Below, piece by piece: positions 1 through 8,784 of a DNA stretch of 64,000 nucleotides. The DNA lies in the NCBI GenBank assembly GCA_028869995.1, contig JAGWQN010000073.1:1-64000 (forward strand), given 5' to 3'. Numbering within the stretch: the stretch's first letter is position 1; each line of letters opens with the position of its first letter. This DNA comes from Rhodospirillales bacterium. GTDB taxonomy: Bacteria; Pseudomonadota; Alphaproteobacteria; Acetobacterales; Acetobacteraceae. Both the position numbers and the translations under genes were made by a program. Below the pieces are notes generated by a model. The model was not told where the DNA came from. It ran no database searches and was given only the letters and a program-made list of their open reading frames with translations.

Positions 1-101
1 CACCGCGCAAGCTCGTCGGTCCAGTCCACTCGCCCGCCCGCCATGGTCGGCCCCCACAATGCCGACCTCCCACGAATCACTCCAAACCCGATTCGGGAAT
101 C

Positions 102-2867
102 CTAAAAGCGACGCCACAAAGAACTTTTTGCCAAAGTAGTGTTAATGTCACCCCGGCTGAGCAGCGGGTAATCGCCCGACTTGCGGGCCATCCGCAGCAT
201 ATCGGCCGCGCGCTTGTCGGCTTTCTCATAATCGGCATAGAGCGGATCGCCAGCCTTCTTGAGTGCAGCGATCATGCGGGTGCGATCAGCGGCTTTCTGC
301 TGTTTCGCAATCTCTGGGCGGCGGGCCGCGAACCATTCTACCTGCTGCAACTTGATGCGGTCCCAGGGCGGGTTGCCAACCACCGCATCGAACCCGCCCT
401 CGCGTTCCGCGCCGGACCAGTTCCGCCACACGCCAGGGAAAGTGATCTGCCAATTGAGAAATCGTTCCTCCGCAATCAGCTCCCGCGCGCTTTGCCAGAT
501 CGTGCGGAAGGCTTCAGCGTCCTTGACCTTCCCGCCACGCTTGGTCTCGGGTTCCTTGTATCCGCAGGCGATGGGCAGTGCCTCACCGAAATTGCCGTCC
601 AGCCATTGGGTGACTAGCGCCCGCTGCTTGCGAGATAGGTCTAGCCAGTCGAGCGCGTGCATGAAGCTGACAAAGCTATCAAAGGGTCCGGTCTGAAACT
701 CCACGTCGCGCCACATCTCGGCGCTATGGTGCGCCTCAGCGATCTCCGCATCCGTCAGCGCCTCGATGCGTTGCATGGTCGCGGCTTGGCGCTCGGCGTT
801 GCGCAGCTCCTTGACATAGAGCAGTTCGCCACCCGCCGCCGCCTTATCGATGGCGTGACGCACCCATAGGCCGAACAGGCTGTCGCCAGATGCCAGATGG
901 TGATCGATGAAGGAAAGCGGCGCGCCCACTGTGAAGGTGTGTAGCCACAGCGACACCTTCGCCAGCTCCACCGCCATCGGATTCTTGTCCGCGCCATAGA
1001 CACACCGCTTCAGGATCATGCGCTTGACCAGTTGGGGGTCGTCCAACTGTTCGTCAGCGACACTCCACCCCGCCTTGCGGGCGTTTCCTTTGATGGTGGA
1101 ACGCACTTTGCGGATTTCTTCCGCAACCGGGCTGTCGTAATCCAGCTCCGCCCTGTCGTGTGCCAGCGCACGGGCTTCGGCCATGGCGGCAAGGGCGTGG
1201 TTGGTCAGCCGGTCCACGAGGCTGACAAGAAAATGGCCAGAACCCATCGCAGGATCGCAGATGCGCAGGCGGGTAATCGCCTGGGCAGGGTCCACCTTGT
1301 GCAGATGGTCCAGCCGCTCATCCTCACTTAGACTTGGGTCCAGCTTGTCGAGCGCGTCAAGGAACGGACGATGCGCATCGTCCACGAGAGGCGCCAGGGT
1401 TTCATCAAGGATCAGCAGCACCAGGTCGTCGGGCGTGTAGTAACTGCCGCTGTCCTTGCGGGCGAAGATGTTGGGGCGAATATCCACCCCGCCGGGGCCA
1501 TTGCGCACCAGTTCGAATTCTAGCAGCCGTTCATAGATCGAACCGAGTTGCTGCACGGAGAGATCGCGGTAGTTGATGTAGAAGCGGCGTCCCTCACGCT
1601 GCTCCCAGGAGAGGATATCCAATGCCTCGGCCATGACCTCATCAGGCAGCCCAATGGATTTGAGCAGCGGCGTCGCTTCGGCGTTGAACAAGCCGCCATT
1701 GTAGGGAGGCAACCCTACCGCAGCCTCGCCTCTGTCGATCATCTCCGCGAGGCTAGCGAAGCGGGTCCAATAGGTCTTGGCCACGCTGGAAAAGACGTGG
1801 CCCTCATCCTTGCGTTTCCCGACTTCCAGCCGGATCTGCCGCATAGCGTAGTCCTGATAGCGGCTGTCGCGCACCGGCAGCAGGTCACGATCCTCGGCGT
1901 AGAGAATAAAGAGCAGGCGATAGAGCAGAATCAGCGCCGCTTGCCGTACGTCGCCCAGCGCCGTGATGGCTGGTGCAGCCTTGACCAGCCCCGTGAGCAG
2001 CGCAGGGTAGAGCCGGTCGAACACTAGTTCCGACAGGTTCTTGGCGACGCGCTCCTCGTAAAACGCAGCTTCCGCACGCGCCTGATCGTGGAACGATCTC
2101 GCGTCAGGTGTTGGGAGGGCAAAGGCGTCACGCGAGAACATGGCCACAAAGACGCGGAGCCAATGGACCCGCTCGGCCTCAGTGACGCCGCTGTCGAGAA
2201 GATCGACCTCAAAACCCATGACTCGTGCAAGGTCGATCTCAAGATAGTCGTCGATAGTGGAGCGCGCCCCGGAGAAATAGAGGCGCCATTTGCTGCCGTT
2301 GGTCAGGATGCCCCAGCGCAGGGCACCATTCGTCAGGTCATCGATACGGCGCAGGTAGCGCAGCATTTGGGTTGAAGGCGTGTCCTTGTCATCACCCTTG
2401 CGGCCCTCGGCGCGGTCGAGCGCGCGGCCCCAACGCTTGGCCTCCACGACTGCCGCGCCAAACTGGTAACGCTTCCACTCCTCAGGATGTGCGTTGGCCT
2501 TCGTCTTGGCTTCAGCATCGATGAAAAGCAGTCCGTCCGGCACGTCGAGCCGGCCCGAAGCTGAAAGGTTCTGTTGGATCGAAAAGTCTCGCCATCCCAG
2601 CATGTCCAGTAGGGGCCATACGAAATCCTTCTCCGTTGTCGCCTCGTTGGGGCGACTGGCATGCGGGAACCCGGCTAGGATGCCCCGCAGACGCTGCCGG
2701 ATGCCGGCAACGTCAACGGCACCGTATTCCGGCGCCTCGCAAATGCCGTCTGTGAGATAGTCCTGGGTGAAAAGCGAACCGGCTGCGAAGAGAACGGTTT
2801 CGGTCACAGATCGCGGCATAATCTGCACCCCGTCATCGGCAGCGGTCCCTTCGTGGTGGCCAGGCAC
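102..2867 (-). CDS. Type IIG-like restriction-modification protein, C-terminally truncated
   Basis: A 921-aa protein combining a restriction nuclease and an N6-adenine DNA methyltransferase of the Eco57I/class-1 family. An N-terminal PD-(D/E)XK-like core is visible (E142-A-K144 after a D-rich strand). A helical region follows, then a GSYYTP segment near 474, SAM motif I DPAMGSGHFL at 538-547 and the catalytic NPPW at 832-835. Family members usually continue for several hundred residues beyond NPPW with the rest of the methylase fold and a target-recognition domain. Here, after the family-like GDIN at about 901-904, the frame runs into an unrelated 13-residue tail and a stop. The gene is therefore probably truncated or frameshifted, and nuclease or methylase activity is doubtful. 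It sits at the distal end of the integrated element, as defence cargo often does. Confidence 0.8.
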   Translation of the reverse strand: MPGHHEGTAADDGVQIMPRSVTETVLFAAGSLFTQDYLTDGICEAPEYGAVDVAGIRQRLRGILAGFPHASRPNEATTEKDFVWPLLDMLGWRDFSIQQNLSASGRLDVPDGLLFIDAEAKTKANAHPEEWKRYQFGAAVVEAKRWGRALDRAEGRKGDDKDTPSTQMLRYLRRIDDLTNGALRWGILTNGSKWRLYFSGARSTIDDYLEIDLARVMGFEVDLLDSGVTEAERVHWLRVFVAMFSRDAFALPTPDARSFHDQARAEAAFYEERVAKNLSELVFDRLYPALLTGLVKAAPAITALGDVRQAALILLYRLLFILYAEDRDLLPVRDSRYQDYAMRQIRLEVGKRKDEGHVFSSVAKTYWTRFASLAEMIDRGEAAVGLPPYNGGLFNAEATPLLKSIGLPDEVMAEALDILSWEQREGRRFYINYRDLSVQQLGSIYERLLEFELVRNGPGGVDIRPNIFARKDSGSYYTPDDLVLLILDETLAPLVDDAHRPFLDALDKLDPSLSEDERLDHLHKVDPAQAITRLRICDPAMGSGHFLVSLVDRLTNHALAAMAEARALAHDRAELDYDSPVAEEIRKVRSTIKGNARKAGWSVADEQLDDPQLVKRMILKRCVYGADKNPMAVELAKVSLWLHTFTVGAPLSFIDHHLASGDSLFGLWVRHAIDKAAAGGELLYVKELRNAERQAATMQRIEALTDAEIAEAHHSAEMWRDVEFQTGPFDSFVSFMHALDWLDLSRKQRALVTQWLDGNFGEALPIACGYKEPETKRGGKVKDAEAFRTIWQSARELIAEERFLNWQITFPGVWRNWSGAEREGGFDAVVGNPPWDRIKLQQVEWFAARRPEIAKQQKAADRTRMIAALKKAGDPLYADYEKADKRAADMLRMARKSGDYPLLSRGDINTTLAKSSLWRRF

Positions 2868-3486
2868 GCTACCGGCGCGGCGCCGTGACCGTCTAGCGAG
2901 GGACTGAACCCTATTGGTCTCCGGCCCGCCAAGCTAACCAGGCACGCCACCAGCTACCTTCGCGGCCGATCGCAACTGACGAAACTGGTTGGGTGAGGGG
3001 TTGCGTGCGTGTAGGGCTCCCCGAGCCGTCCAGGGTGCCCGGCGCTGCAATCGGGGCGAGGGATGGTCAGCTTCGCATCCGAGAGTGGTAAAGGTGAGCG
3101 CCGGTTTACCGCGCGCGGGTAAACGGGCCGGAGTAAGGCCGATCTTCCCGCCTATAAAAGGGGGCCAGCGGTCCACGCCCGCCGAGCGTCCGTAGTGCGA
3201 TCCTGCCACTGCCCGCGTCAGGCTCGGGGCGCGTTGCACGCGCGCACATCGTTTACGCCCGCGCGCGCGGCGTTATCAAGTCGAGCACGACACCGCAACG
3301 GCGCGTGCCTCATCGGGGGTGCGGTCGCCAACGGAGGATTGCGGGGCGGCTACATGCCCGGCAGCCTGCGGGTGCCCTGCACGTCATCCCAACACCTCGG
3401 CGGCGCTGGTGACGTTCCTGCGCTGACAGGCGAGGCATACTCTCGCGCGTGCCACCGCGTCGCCGTCTGGGTGCCGGACAGACAGG
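2868..3486. other. Gene-free stretch of the mobile element
   Basis: About 620 bases between the start of the restriction-modification gene and the repeat cluster beside the helicase gene. No open frame here has a ribosome binding site or recognisable protein. A TATAAA box occurs at 3153-3158 on the plus strand, but no convincing -35 element accompanies it. The region probably contains the promoter for the leftward restriction-modification gene; I cannot place it. Confidence 0.4.
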
Positions 3487-3593
3487 CCGGACACCGGACA
3501 CCCTAAAGGGTGTGTCCGTGTCCGTCCGGGTCGTCTGCCGGCTGCACGGCCGGACTTGTCCCGGACGTGTCCGGGTGTTGTCCGGTTGTCCGG
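3487..3593. repeat. Cluster of eight GTCCGG/CCGGAC hexamers (possible origin or iterons)
   Basis: Within 107 bases the hexamer GTCCGG occurs at 3524, 3569, 3580 and 3588, and its complement CCGGAC at 3487, 3494, 3550 and 3561. A hairpin ACACCC-TAAA-GGGTGT lies at 3498-3513. The cluster directly follows the stop of the RepA-like helicase gene. Repeats beside a replication helicase are typical of iteron origins in plasmids and satellites, so an origin is a reasonable inference. A terminator for the leftward replication operon is an alternative. Confidence 0.45.
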
Positions 3594-3594
3594 G

Positions 3595-4722
3595 TCATAC
3601 GGGCCAGACCCAGCCGTGGTGCAATCCAATGCAGCGTGCCGCGAGCAGGGCCTCGGCTGCCCGCTTGAACGCCTTTCGCCTAGTGTCCTGCGTCGTGCCG
3701 CTCGATACGGTGCCCGCGTAAACCCGCTCGCGCCACGTATCCTCGCGCACCCCGCGCGTGCCGGGCGGCGCACTGACACCGGGCGGCACGAGTTCGCTCG
3801 CCTCGTGCATCGCCTCGTGCAACAGGTCGAGTGCGCGGCGCTGGGCCTGCGATAGCCGGCTTCCGCCTCGCGCATCGCCCGCCTCGGCTTCCTCGGCAAT
3901 GCACGTCTCGCGTGCTGCTTCCTCGGTGCCGGTCCGCACCTCCACGACGCGCAGCCGGAACGCCAACGTGGCTCCATCCGCATCGTCCTTCGCCGCCTCC
4001 ACCATCGCGGTGTTACCAATCCCGCTAGCGTTCTTGGCGACACGCACGGCGAGGTCTGCCGCGCCGAGCAATGCGCCGCTCCCGCGCATATGTTCGCCTG
4101 CCTTCGTCCCGTGGTGAATGACCGCCACATGCGCTTGCGTCTCATGCCGGATACGGTCGCAGGCCGCGATGAACGCGCCCATGTCCTTTGTGCTGTTCTC
4201 ATCCCCAATGCCGAAGGTGCGGGCCAGCGTGTCCAGCACAATCACGTCCACGCGGAGGTCCTTCGCCGCTTGGATGATGTGGTCAAGGTCGAACCCCGGC
4301 GGCCCGATGGTTACCGGCTGCGCGATGTAGTGGAAGGCGTCGCCCGCATCGCCGAGCGCGTCCCGCAGGGCAATCAGTCGGGCGTTGATACCGCCTTCGC
4401 CTTCCGCCGCGACATAGAGCACGCGGGACGCGCGCGCCTCGCGCTCCCACATGCCCCGGCCCGTGGCGAGTCCGTAGGCCAGCCGCAATGCGAGGAATGA
4501 TTTGCCGCATTTGGGAGCGCCGAACCATACAGACATCTCGCCAGGTGCAATCAGCCCATGCAACAGGTAGCGACGTGGCGGCGCGTTCATCGCATGAGCC
4601 AATGTCAGCACCCGCAGGCGTCCATACATCGTCTCATTCTCCGGCGGCGCCTCGGGTTCCGCCTCATAATCCTCCATCAGCATGTCGCCGAGCCGTTCCT
4701 CGGGTGTCCGCGCAGCGGTCAT
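3595..4722 (-). CDS. RepA/DnaB-like replication helicase ATPase (AAA_25 family)
   Basis: A 375-aa RecA-fold ATPase of the RepA-like hexameric helicase type found on plasmids, phages and satellites. Walker A is GAPKCGKS at 68-75, and Walker B is a hydrophobic VIVLD strand ending at D164. A sensor-like HHGTKAGEHMRGSG segment, typical of RepA/RecA-like helicases, follows near 205. A C-terminal winged-helix-like region (about 310-375) may bind DNA or the primase. The start at 4722 is chosen because its ATG overlaps the primase stop by 4 bp; an upstream in-frame Met lies inside the primase gene. It probably unwinds the element's origin, with the adjacent repeat cluster a candidate. The family is clear, but the in-vivo role is inferred. 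Confidence 0.8.
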   Translation of the reverse strand: MTAARTPEERLGDMLMEDYEAEPEAPPENETMYGRLRVLTLAHAMNAPPRRYLLHGLIAPGEMSVWFGAPKCGKSFLALRLAYGLATGRGMWEREARASRVLYVAAEGEGGINARLIALRDALGDAGDAFHYIAQPVTIGPPGFDLDHIIQAAKDLRVDVIVLDTLARTFGIGDENSTKDMGAFIAACDRIRHETQAHVAVIHHGTKAGEHMRGSGALLGAADLAVRVAKNASGIGNTAMVEAAKDDADGATLAFRLRVVEVRTGTEEAARETCIAEEAEAGDARGGSRLSQAQRRALDLLHEAMHEASELVPPGVSAPPGTRGVREDTWRERVYAGTVSSGTTQDTRRKAFKRAAEALLAARCIGLHHGWVWPV

Positions 4723-5708
4723 GACGCCACCTGCCGCGCCACGTCGTTGATGTCCGCGCCTTCGCGCCTCGGTCGCAGGATACGTGCCTCGCGTCCCGCC
4801 CCCCGCCACCGTGCTGCGCATGCCCGCGCGGCCTTGATGCCCGCGTCGTCAGAATCGGCGAGGATCGTCAATGCTTCGATCCCGCGCAGGATGGGGAACC
4901 GTGCGATCGCACCCGCCGAGGTCGCGGCCCAGCACGGCGCCAGGCCGAGCGTGAGCGCCGCGCAACCGGATTCGATGCCTTCGGTCACATGCAGCCCAAG
5001 TGTGACGCATTCGGGTTCGGTCAGCATCACGACACCGTTGCGGCCGAGCATCATCTTGCCGCCGTCGTCGCGTAGCCGGTCCGCACCGTCCGGGCGCAGG
5101 AAGGTCCGGTGTACTCCCAGCGGCTCGCCCGTCTCGGCATCGCGCATCAGTCCAAGCAAGGCGGGATGCCGCTCGATAGCATCGGGTGATGAAGCCGAGT
5201 GGCGCCCGCAGGCAGGATGAAACCGCAACGCTTCCGGCCATGCGGCGAGGCGGATGCCTCGGCCGACAAGGTAGGATTCGGCGACGGTCCCAGCGATGGG
5301 CAAGCCCTCCCGCCATAGACGCCGCGCCGCTTCCATTTTCCGGGCCGCCAGCGCCTCGGGCACCTTGGCGGTTGCGTCCGGCTTGGGCGGCAGGGTAGGG
5401 GCTTTCACGGTCGCCGTGTGGTCTCGTGCGGGCAACCCAAGGAAGCGGCGCGCCCAATCCGCTCCACGTCCGAAGTCGCCGTGATACCGCACCGCCAGCG
5501 CGAGCATGTCGCCACCTTCGCCGGCCTCATGGTCGAACCATCGGCCTCGCTTCGGTCCGGTAATTTCCAGCACTAGAGACCCGCGTCGCCCAAATCGCCA
5601 AGCGTTCCGCGTTGCCTGCGTCGGCTCGCCTAGCAGCGCGCGGGCTACGTCTGCCGAGCGTGCATCCAGCGCGCGGGCCAGCTCGGCGGGTGTCTCGACG
5701 GGAGTCAT
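4719..5708 (-). CDS. Toprim-domain primase of a mobile element
   Basis: A 329-aa protein resembling the Toprim primase-like proteins of plasmids and satellites. The N-terminal half carries WFDHEAGEGGDML (about 57-69), seen in the DUF7146/primase family. The C-terminal Toprim fold has the catalytic Glu in HVTEGIES (E243) and the metal-binding D-x-D pattern ADSDDAG at 284-290. No N-terminal zinc finger of the DnaG type is visible. It overlaps both neighbours by ATGA junctions, so it is co-transcribed and probably works with the following helicase in element replication. Confidence 0.82.
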   Translation of the reverse strand: MTPVETPAELARALDARSADVARALLGEPTQATRNAWRFGRRGSLVLEITGPKRGRWFDHEAGEGGDMLALAVRYHGDFGRGADWARRFLGLPARDHTATVKAPTLPPKPDATAKVPEALAARKMEAARRLWREGLPIAGTVAESYLVGRGIRLAAWPEALRFHPACGRHSASSPDAIERHPALLGLMRDAETGEPLGVHRTFLRPDGADRLRDDGGKMMLGRNGVVMLTEPECVTLGLHVTEGIESGCAALTLGLAPCWAATSAGAIARFPILRGIEALTILADSDDAGIKAARACAARWRGAGREARILRPRREGADINDVARQVAS

Positions 5709-5905
5709 GCGCCACCGCCTTCACGCCGCGCGGGAACGTGCAGCGTCTCGCCGCTTGGCAGAATGAGCGTGGCGCCGCTGATGGTCGGGTCCGCTTCGGC
5801 GAACTCGGCAAGGATTGAGTATCCGCGCGCGATCATGGTTGCGCGGTCATCAGCTGCCGGCGAGGGACGGGCGGATGAAAAGAGCAGTTTGTCGCGGTAT
5901 GTCAT
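5705..5905 (-). CDS. Small hypothetical protein of the element
   Basis: A 66-residue protein with no recognised domain; the C-terminal half reads as a short beta-rich segment (SGATLILPSGETLHVPA). It is accepted as a gene because its stop overlaps the primase ATG by 4 bp within a tightly packed operon. A GTG at 6040 would give a 111-residue version overlapping the upstream helix-turn-helix gene; neither start has a strong ribosome binding site. Function unknown. Confidence 0.5.
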   Translation of the reverse strand: MTYRDKLLFSSARPSPAADDRATMIARGYSILAEFAEADPTISGATLILPSGETLHVPARREGGGA

Positions 5906-6026
5906 CGTCCGGGTCCATGCGAACCCCGGCCCGTTGACGCGATGCCGTCGAATGAATAACTTGTTGTTGCAGCCAACAAGAGTTTCATTCAACCGCCTCG
6001 GTGCCACCAGCGCCGGGGCGGTTTCT

Positions 6027-6335
6027 CTATGTGGAGTCACGAGCAGGGGTGGCAGCGTTCTTGCGCCGACCGCCCATGAGCACGGGGGCAGCTGCGATGC
6101 GCCGCTCCGCCTCGGCGATGAGGTCCGTCGTCTGATAGAGCGCGCGCCCGTTCACATGCCGCAACGGCAGGGGCCACGCCTCAAGGCTGCGGTGCGAAAC
6201 CGGAAAATAATGCCGCGTCAGAAACGCCGCTGCTCGCCGCCGGTCGAGCAAGGCTGGCAGGGCGGCGGGGTCGGGCTCTTGGGGCGCGGGCGTGCGAGAA
6301 GGCGCGGCGGATGCCACGTTGTCAGTCGGGTTCAT
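6027..6335 (-). CDS. Small putative DNA-binding protein of the element
   Basis: A 102-aa protein. The middle (LLDRRRAAAFLTRHYFPVSHRSLEAWPLP followed by VNGRALYQTTDLIAEAERRI; quoted in parts, residues about 29-85) has the layout of small excisionase/AlpA-like winged helix-turn-helix proteins. These read 'helix-turn-helix, then a basic wing, then a T/A-D-L-x-A tail'. A moderate AAGGA ribosome binding site lies 11 bases upstream of the ATG. Such genes usually sit between the integrase and replication genes and regulate excision or replication. The exact role is inferred. Confidence 0.6.
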   Translation of the reverse strand: MNPTDNVASAAPSRTPAPQEPDPAALPALLDRRRAAAFLTRHYFPVSHRSLEAWPLPLRHVNGRALYQTTDLIAEAERRIAAAPVLMGGRRKNAATPARDST

Positions 6336-6440
6336 CGGATTGAGGGTCCTTAAACGCCAACCCCCGCCGAGCGGGGGTGCTGGCGGGGGTTGTTATCTAG
6401 GCGGCGGGCTGGTTCGTTGCGGGAATAGTCCTAGGCGTCG

Positions 6441-6632
6441 TCACGCGGGCTTGGGTCTGTCGCGCCGCACCGCGACTCGTCGTTCGACATAGGCAGCGAG
6501 ATCATCTGGTCGGAACAAGACGCGTCGCTTGCCCACGACGACGCGTGGCAGTTCGGATTCCGGGAGGCGGTCGAGCGTGCGCGTGAAAACGCCCAGCGTT
6601 CCGGCCGCTAGCTTACGGTCGAGCAGTCTCAT
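6441..6632 (-). CDS. AlpA/HTH_17-like excisionase or regulator
   Basis: A 63-aa protein: an N-terminal helix pair (MRLLDRKLAAGTLGVFTR), then PRVVVGKRRVLFRPDDLAAYVERR, the wing and tail pattern of MerR/AlpA-like excisionases. The start is set at 6632, because AGGAG lies 7 bases upstream of this ATG (plus-strand tcct near 6641). An in-frame upstream Met at 6752 lacks a ribosome binding site. It is probably the first gene of the leftward replication operon and a candidate excision or operon control factor. Confidence 0.65.
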   Translation of the reverse strand: MRLLDRKLAAGTLGVFTRTLDRLPESELPRVVVGKRRVLFRPDDLAAYVERRVAVRRDRPKPA

Positions 6633-7230
6633 GCGAGATCTCCTGATGCTTGGGGGGAAGGGCAAACGTGTTCGGCCGCCCACGCGTATCAGCGGGGCGG
6701 TTGGGGTAGGCTTTTTGGTCTGAGGGGCCGCCGAGGGGCGTGACACGGCCACGCCGTTGCCGTCTTACATTGCCGGAATCGCTACTTTACCGCGCGTGCG
6801 GGCTAAAACTGGCGGATTTCTGGGGAAATGCCCTCGCCGTGCGATGGACGCACAAAAGGTCACGGCGCAGGAGGTCCCCCGAGTAGCCGTGTCGTATCAA
6901 GAGGTTTTTGTGCCGGTAGATATTGGGAAGCTGCCCACTTGCCAGGAACAGCCACGGTCGAGGCGCCGGATTCTTGGGAGCGGATACCTGCGCTCAGGGC
7001 GCAACTATGCGCGCGCGTAGAATGTCAAGGGGTGGCGGTTCTTGTCAAGACGGGACCGAAACGCGCGCGGTGCGATACTGGGGCACGTCATCGATTACCA
7101 AGTTGTCACACCACTCGCGACTGTAGAGATTTTGGGGTACCCTTCCGACAACGTCAAGTAGGTTTGCGGGGGTTAGCGTGGTGCACCGGTTCGGTCGGGT
7201 GTGATCAGTCGGCAAACGGGGGGCAAGCTC
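6633..7230. other. Gene-free control region between integrase and excisionase genes
   Basis: About 600 bases with no supported gene. Short rightward frames overlap the integrase antisense and lack ribosome binding sites. The stretch should contain the promoter for the leftward AlpA-primase-helicase operon and the integrase terminator, but I see no clear consensus for either. Confidence 0.4.
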
Positions 7231-8547
7231 TCATGCCTGCCGCCGCATCGGGAGCGCAACAACCTTCGGTGGCGCCTCGCCCATCGCCTCGGCAAGCATT
7301 GCGCCCCATGCCGTCATTGCCGCGACCTGCTCTGGCCAGCGAGTGGCGCGTTGATACACACCCAGCACCCCACCGCGTGTTGCTGCCTGCCTGTGATTCA
7401 GGACCGCGTCGGCCACCGCCTCGGCAATTCCAGCCTCGCCGAGAGCAGACGCGAAGCTGCGGCGGAGGTCGTGCCAACGCCAGTCCGTGATGCCCGCCAG
7501 GGCGCCCAGCTTCGCCTTGAGGCGCGCGAACCCGTCGAACACATTGCCGGCGGCCGGTCCCGGAAATACCAGCCCCGTGGCAGGGCCTCCTGCCGCCTCA
7601 TGGCGCGCCCGCAACAACGCCACCGCGAGCGGGTGCAGATGCAGCCGGTGCGGTTCGTCGTTCTTGGTCAGCGCACCGGGCTGCGACCAGACGCCGGCGG
7701 CGAGGTCCAGATGCGCCCAATCCATGTTCGCCGCTTCGCCGCGCCGGCACGGTACCGCAATCAGAAACCGCGCGAGGTCACGGCCGAACGCAGGCAGCTC
7801 GTCAGCCGCACGCCACAACCGCGCGAGTTCTGCGGGTGTGAGATAATGAGAACGTGACGCTGGGCCACGCGGACGCCGCGCCTTCGCGATAGCGGAGCAG
7901 GGGTTGCTCGGCACGTGGCGGCCGTCCAGCAGCCAATCCATGAACCGGGAGAACGCGCCGAACCGCGCCCGTGCCGTTGCCGGCACGTCGCCGAGTGCGT
8001 CCAGCATTCGCCGCACGTGCTGCGCCGTGAGTTCCGAAGCGGGCAGGTCCTTCGCGCCCATTGCGTCCAGTGCCGCCGCGCAATGCGCCAGTTCTTCCCG
8101 CACGTGGCGTGCGCTGGGCAACCCGGTGCCTCGCATCTTTGGCCGGCGGGGTAGCGCCTTCCGGTAGCTATCCAGCAGCCGCCCGAGGGTGCCAGACCGG
8201 GCGATAGCGGCTCTCTGCGCCTCGGCTGCCCGCTCCGCGTGCGGGTCCCGGCCCGCCAGCACGTCGCCCTTGATGGCGTTAGCTGCCGCTCGTGCCGCCT
8301 CGGGCGCCATCGCACCAGGGTTGCCGAGCGATACCGTCCGGTTCGGCCAGCGCCGCCCGGTCGCAGGGTCCACACCGCGCAGGCGGTAAGAGGTCTCCCA
8401 GCGCATCGCGGTGGCGTTGACCACCAGCGCCAGCGCCCGGCACTCGGCATCGCGCACGATAAGCCGCTGGCCAGGTGCCCGCCGCTGCCAGGCTGCTTGC
8501 ACCGTCGCCCGTGTTATCCGCGTCGGCCCTTCGCTCACCACCCGCAT
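7231..8547 (-). CDS. int: Tyrosine recombinase (tRNA-targeting integrase)
   Basis: A 438-aa phage-type integrase catalysing site-specific insertion and excision. The N-terminal half has a DUF4102-like arm-binding region and a core-binding SAM-like domain. The catalytic set, numbered from the chosen start, is R268 in CRRGE, K295 in LTKNDEPHR, H359 and R362 in HDLRR, H385 in LNHRQ, and nucleophile Y398 in GVYQRA. The start at 8547 has AGGAAAC upstream; an in-frame ATG at 8601 has no ribosome binding site and lies in the repeat cluster. The gene reads away from the half-tRNA at 8735-8784, the usual arrangement at an att site. Confidence 0.92.
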   Translation of the reverse strand: MRVVSEGPTRITRATVQAAWQRRAPGQRLIVRDAECRALALVVNATAMRWETSYRLRGVDPATGRRWPNRTVSLGNPGAMAPEAARAAANAIKGDVLAGRDPHAERAAEAQRAAIARSGTLGRLLDSYRKALPRRPKMRGTGLPSARHVREELAHCAAALDAMGAKDLPASELTAQHVRRMLDALGDVPATARARFGAFSRFMDWLLDGRHVPSNPCSAIAKARRPRGPASRSHYLTPAELARLWRAADELPAFGRDLARFLIAVPCRRGEAANMDWAHLDLAAGVWSQPGALTKNDEPHRLHLHPLAVALLRARHEAAGGPATGLVFPGPAAGNVFDGFARLKAKLGALAGITDWRWHDLRRSFASALGEAGIAEAVADAVLNHRQAATRGGVLGVYQRATRWPEQVAAMTAWGAMLAEAMGEAPPKVVALPMRRQA

Positions 8548-8597
8548 GTCCTGTTTCCTGTCCTGTCCGGGTCCATCAAACAGGACACTGACAGGAC
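8548..8597. repeat. Symmetric GTCCTGT/ACAGGAC repeats at the integrase start
   Basis: Two GTCCTGT heptamers (8548-8554, 8560-8566) face two ACAGGAC heptamers (8580-8586, 8591-8597), spaced 12 and 11 bases apart within each pair. They overlap the integrase ribosome binding site. They are probably arm-type binding sites for the integrase or an operator for int autoregulation; which of these is inferred. Confidence 0.6.
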
Positions 8598-8734
8598 ACA
8601 TGGTGCGGGTGCAAGCGGAACTGCGCGGAACGCTGCGCAGCCAAGATTCAGCAGATATGCAAAGAGGGACTAGCCATTTATCGAGGGTCGCGGGTGGCAG
8701 CGTAGCCGTGCGGAGGCAAGCGGGGTCTGCGAAC

Positions 8735-8784
8735 GATGATTCGTAATCAGCAGGTCGTTAGTTCAATCCTGACCGTCGGAACCA
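8735..8784 (+). tRNA. 3' half of tRNA-Thr(CGT), attachment-site remnant (attR)
   Basis: The anticodon stem-loop is GATGA-TTCGTAA-TCAGC at 8735-8751 (anticodon CGT at 8742-8744, one stem mismatch). It is followed by a T arm GTTAG-TTCAATC-CTGAC, a 3' acceptor strand CGTCGGA, the discriminator A and an encoded CCA ending at 8784. The upstream bases do not pair with the acceptor strand and form no D arm, so this is not a complete tRNA. A 3' half-tRNA next to an integrase is the hallmark of one end of an element integrated into that tRNA. The intact copy should lie at the other end, left of this window. Confidence 0.8.

Noticed and set aside
7101..7127. A plus-strand promoter with TTGTCA and TAGAGA
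   Set aside because: Spacer is too short and no rightward gene follows.
6828..7490. A rightward 220-codon frame between excisionase and integrase genes
   Set aside because: No ribosome binding site, overlaps the integrase antisense, low-complexity Pro/Arg product.
8709..8784. A complete tRNA-Thr gene
   Set aside because: Only the anticodon arm, T arm and 3' acceptor strand are tRNA-like; the 5' side neither pairs with the acceptor nor forms a D arm.
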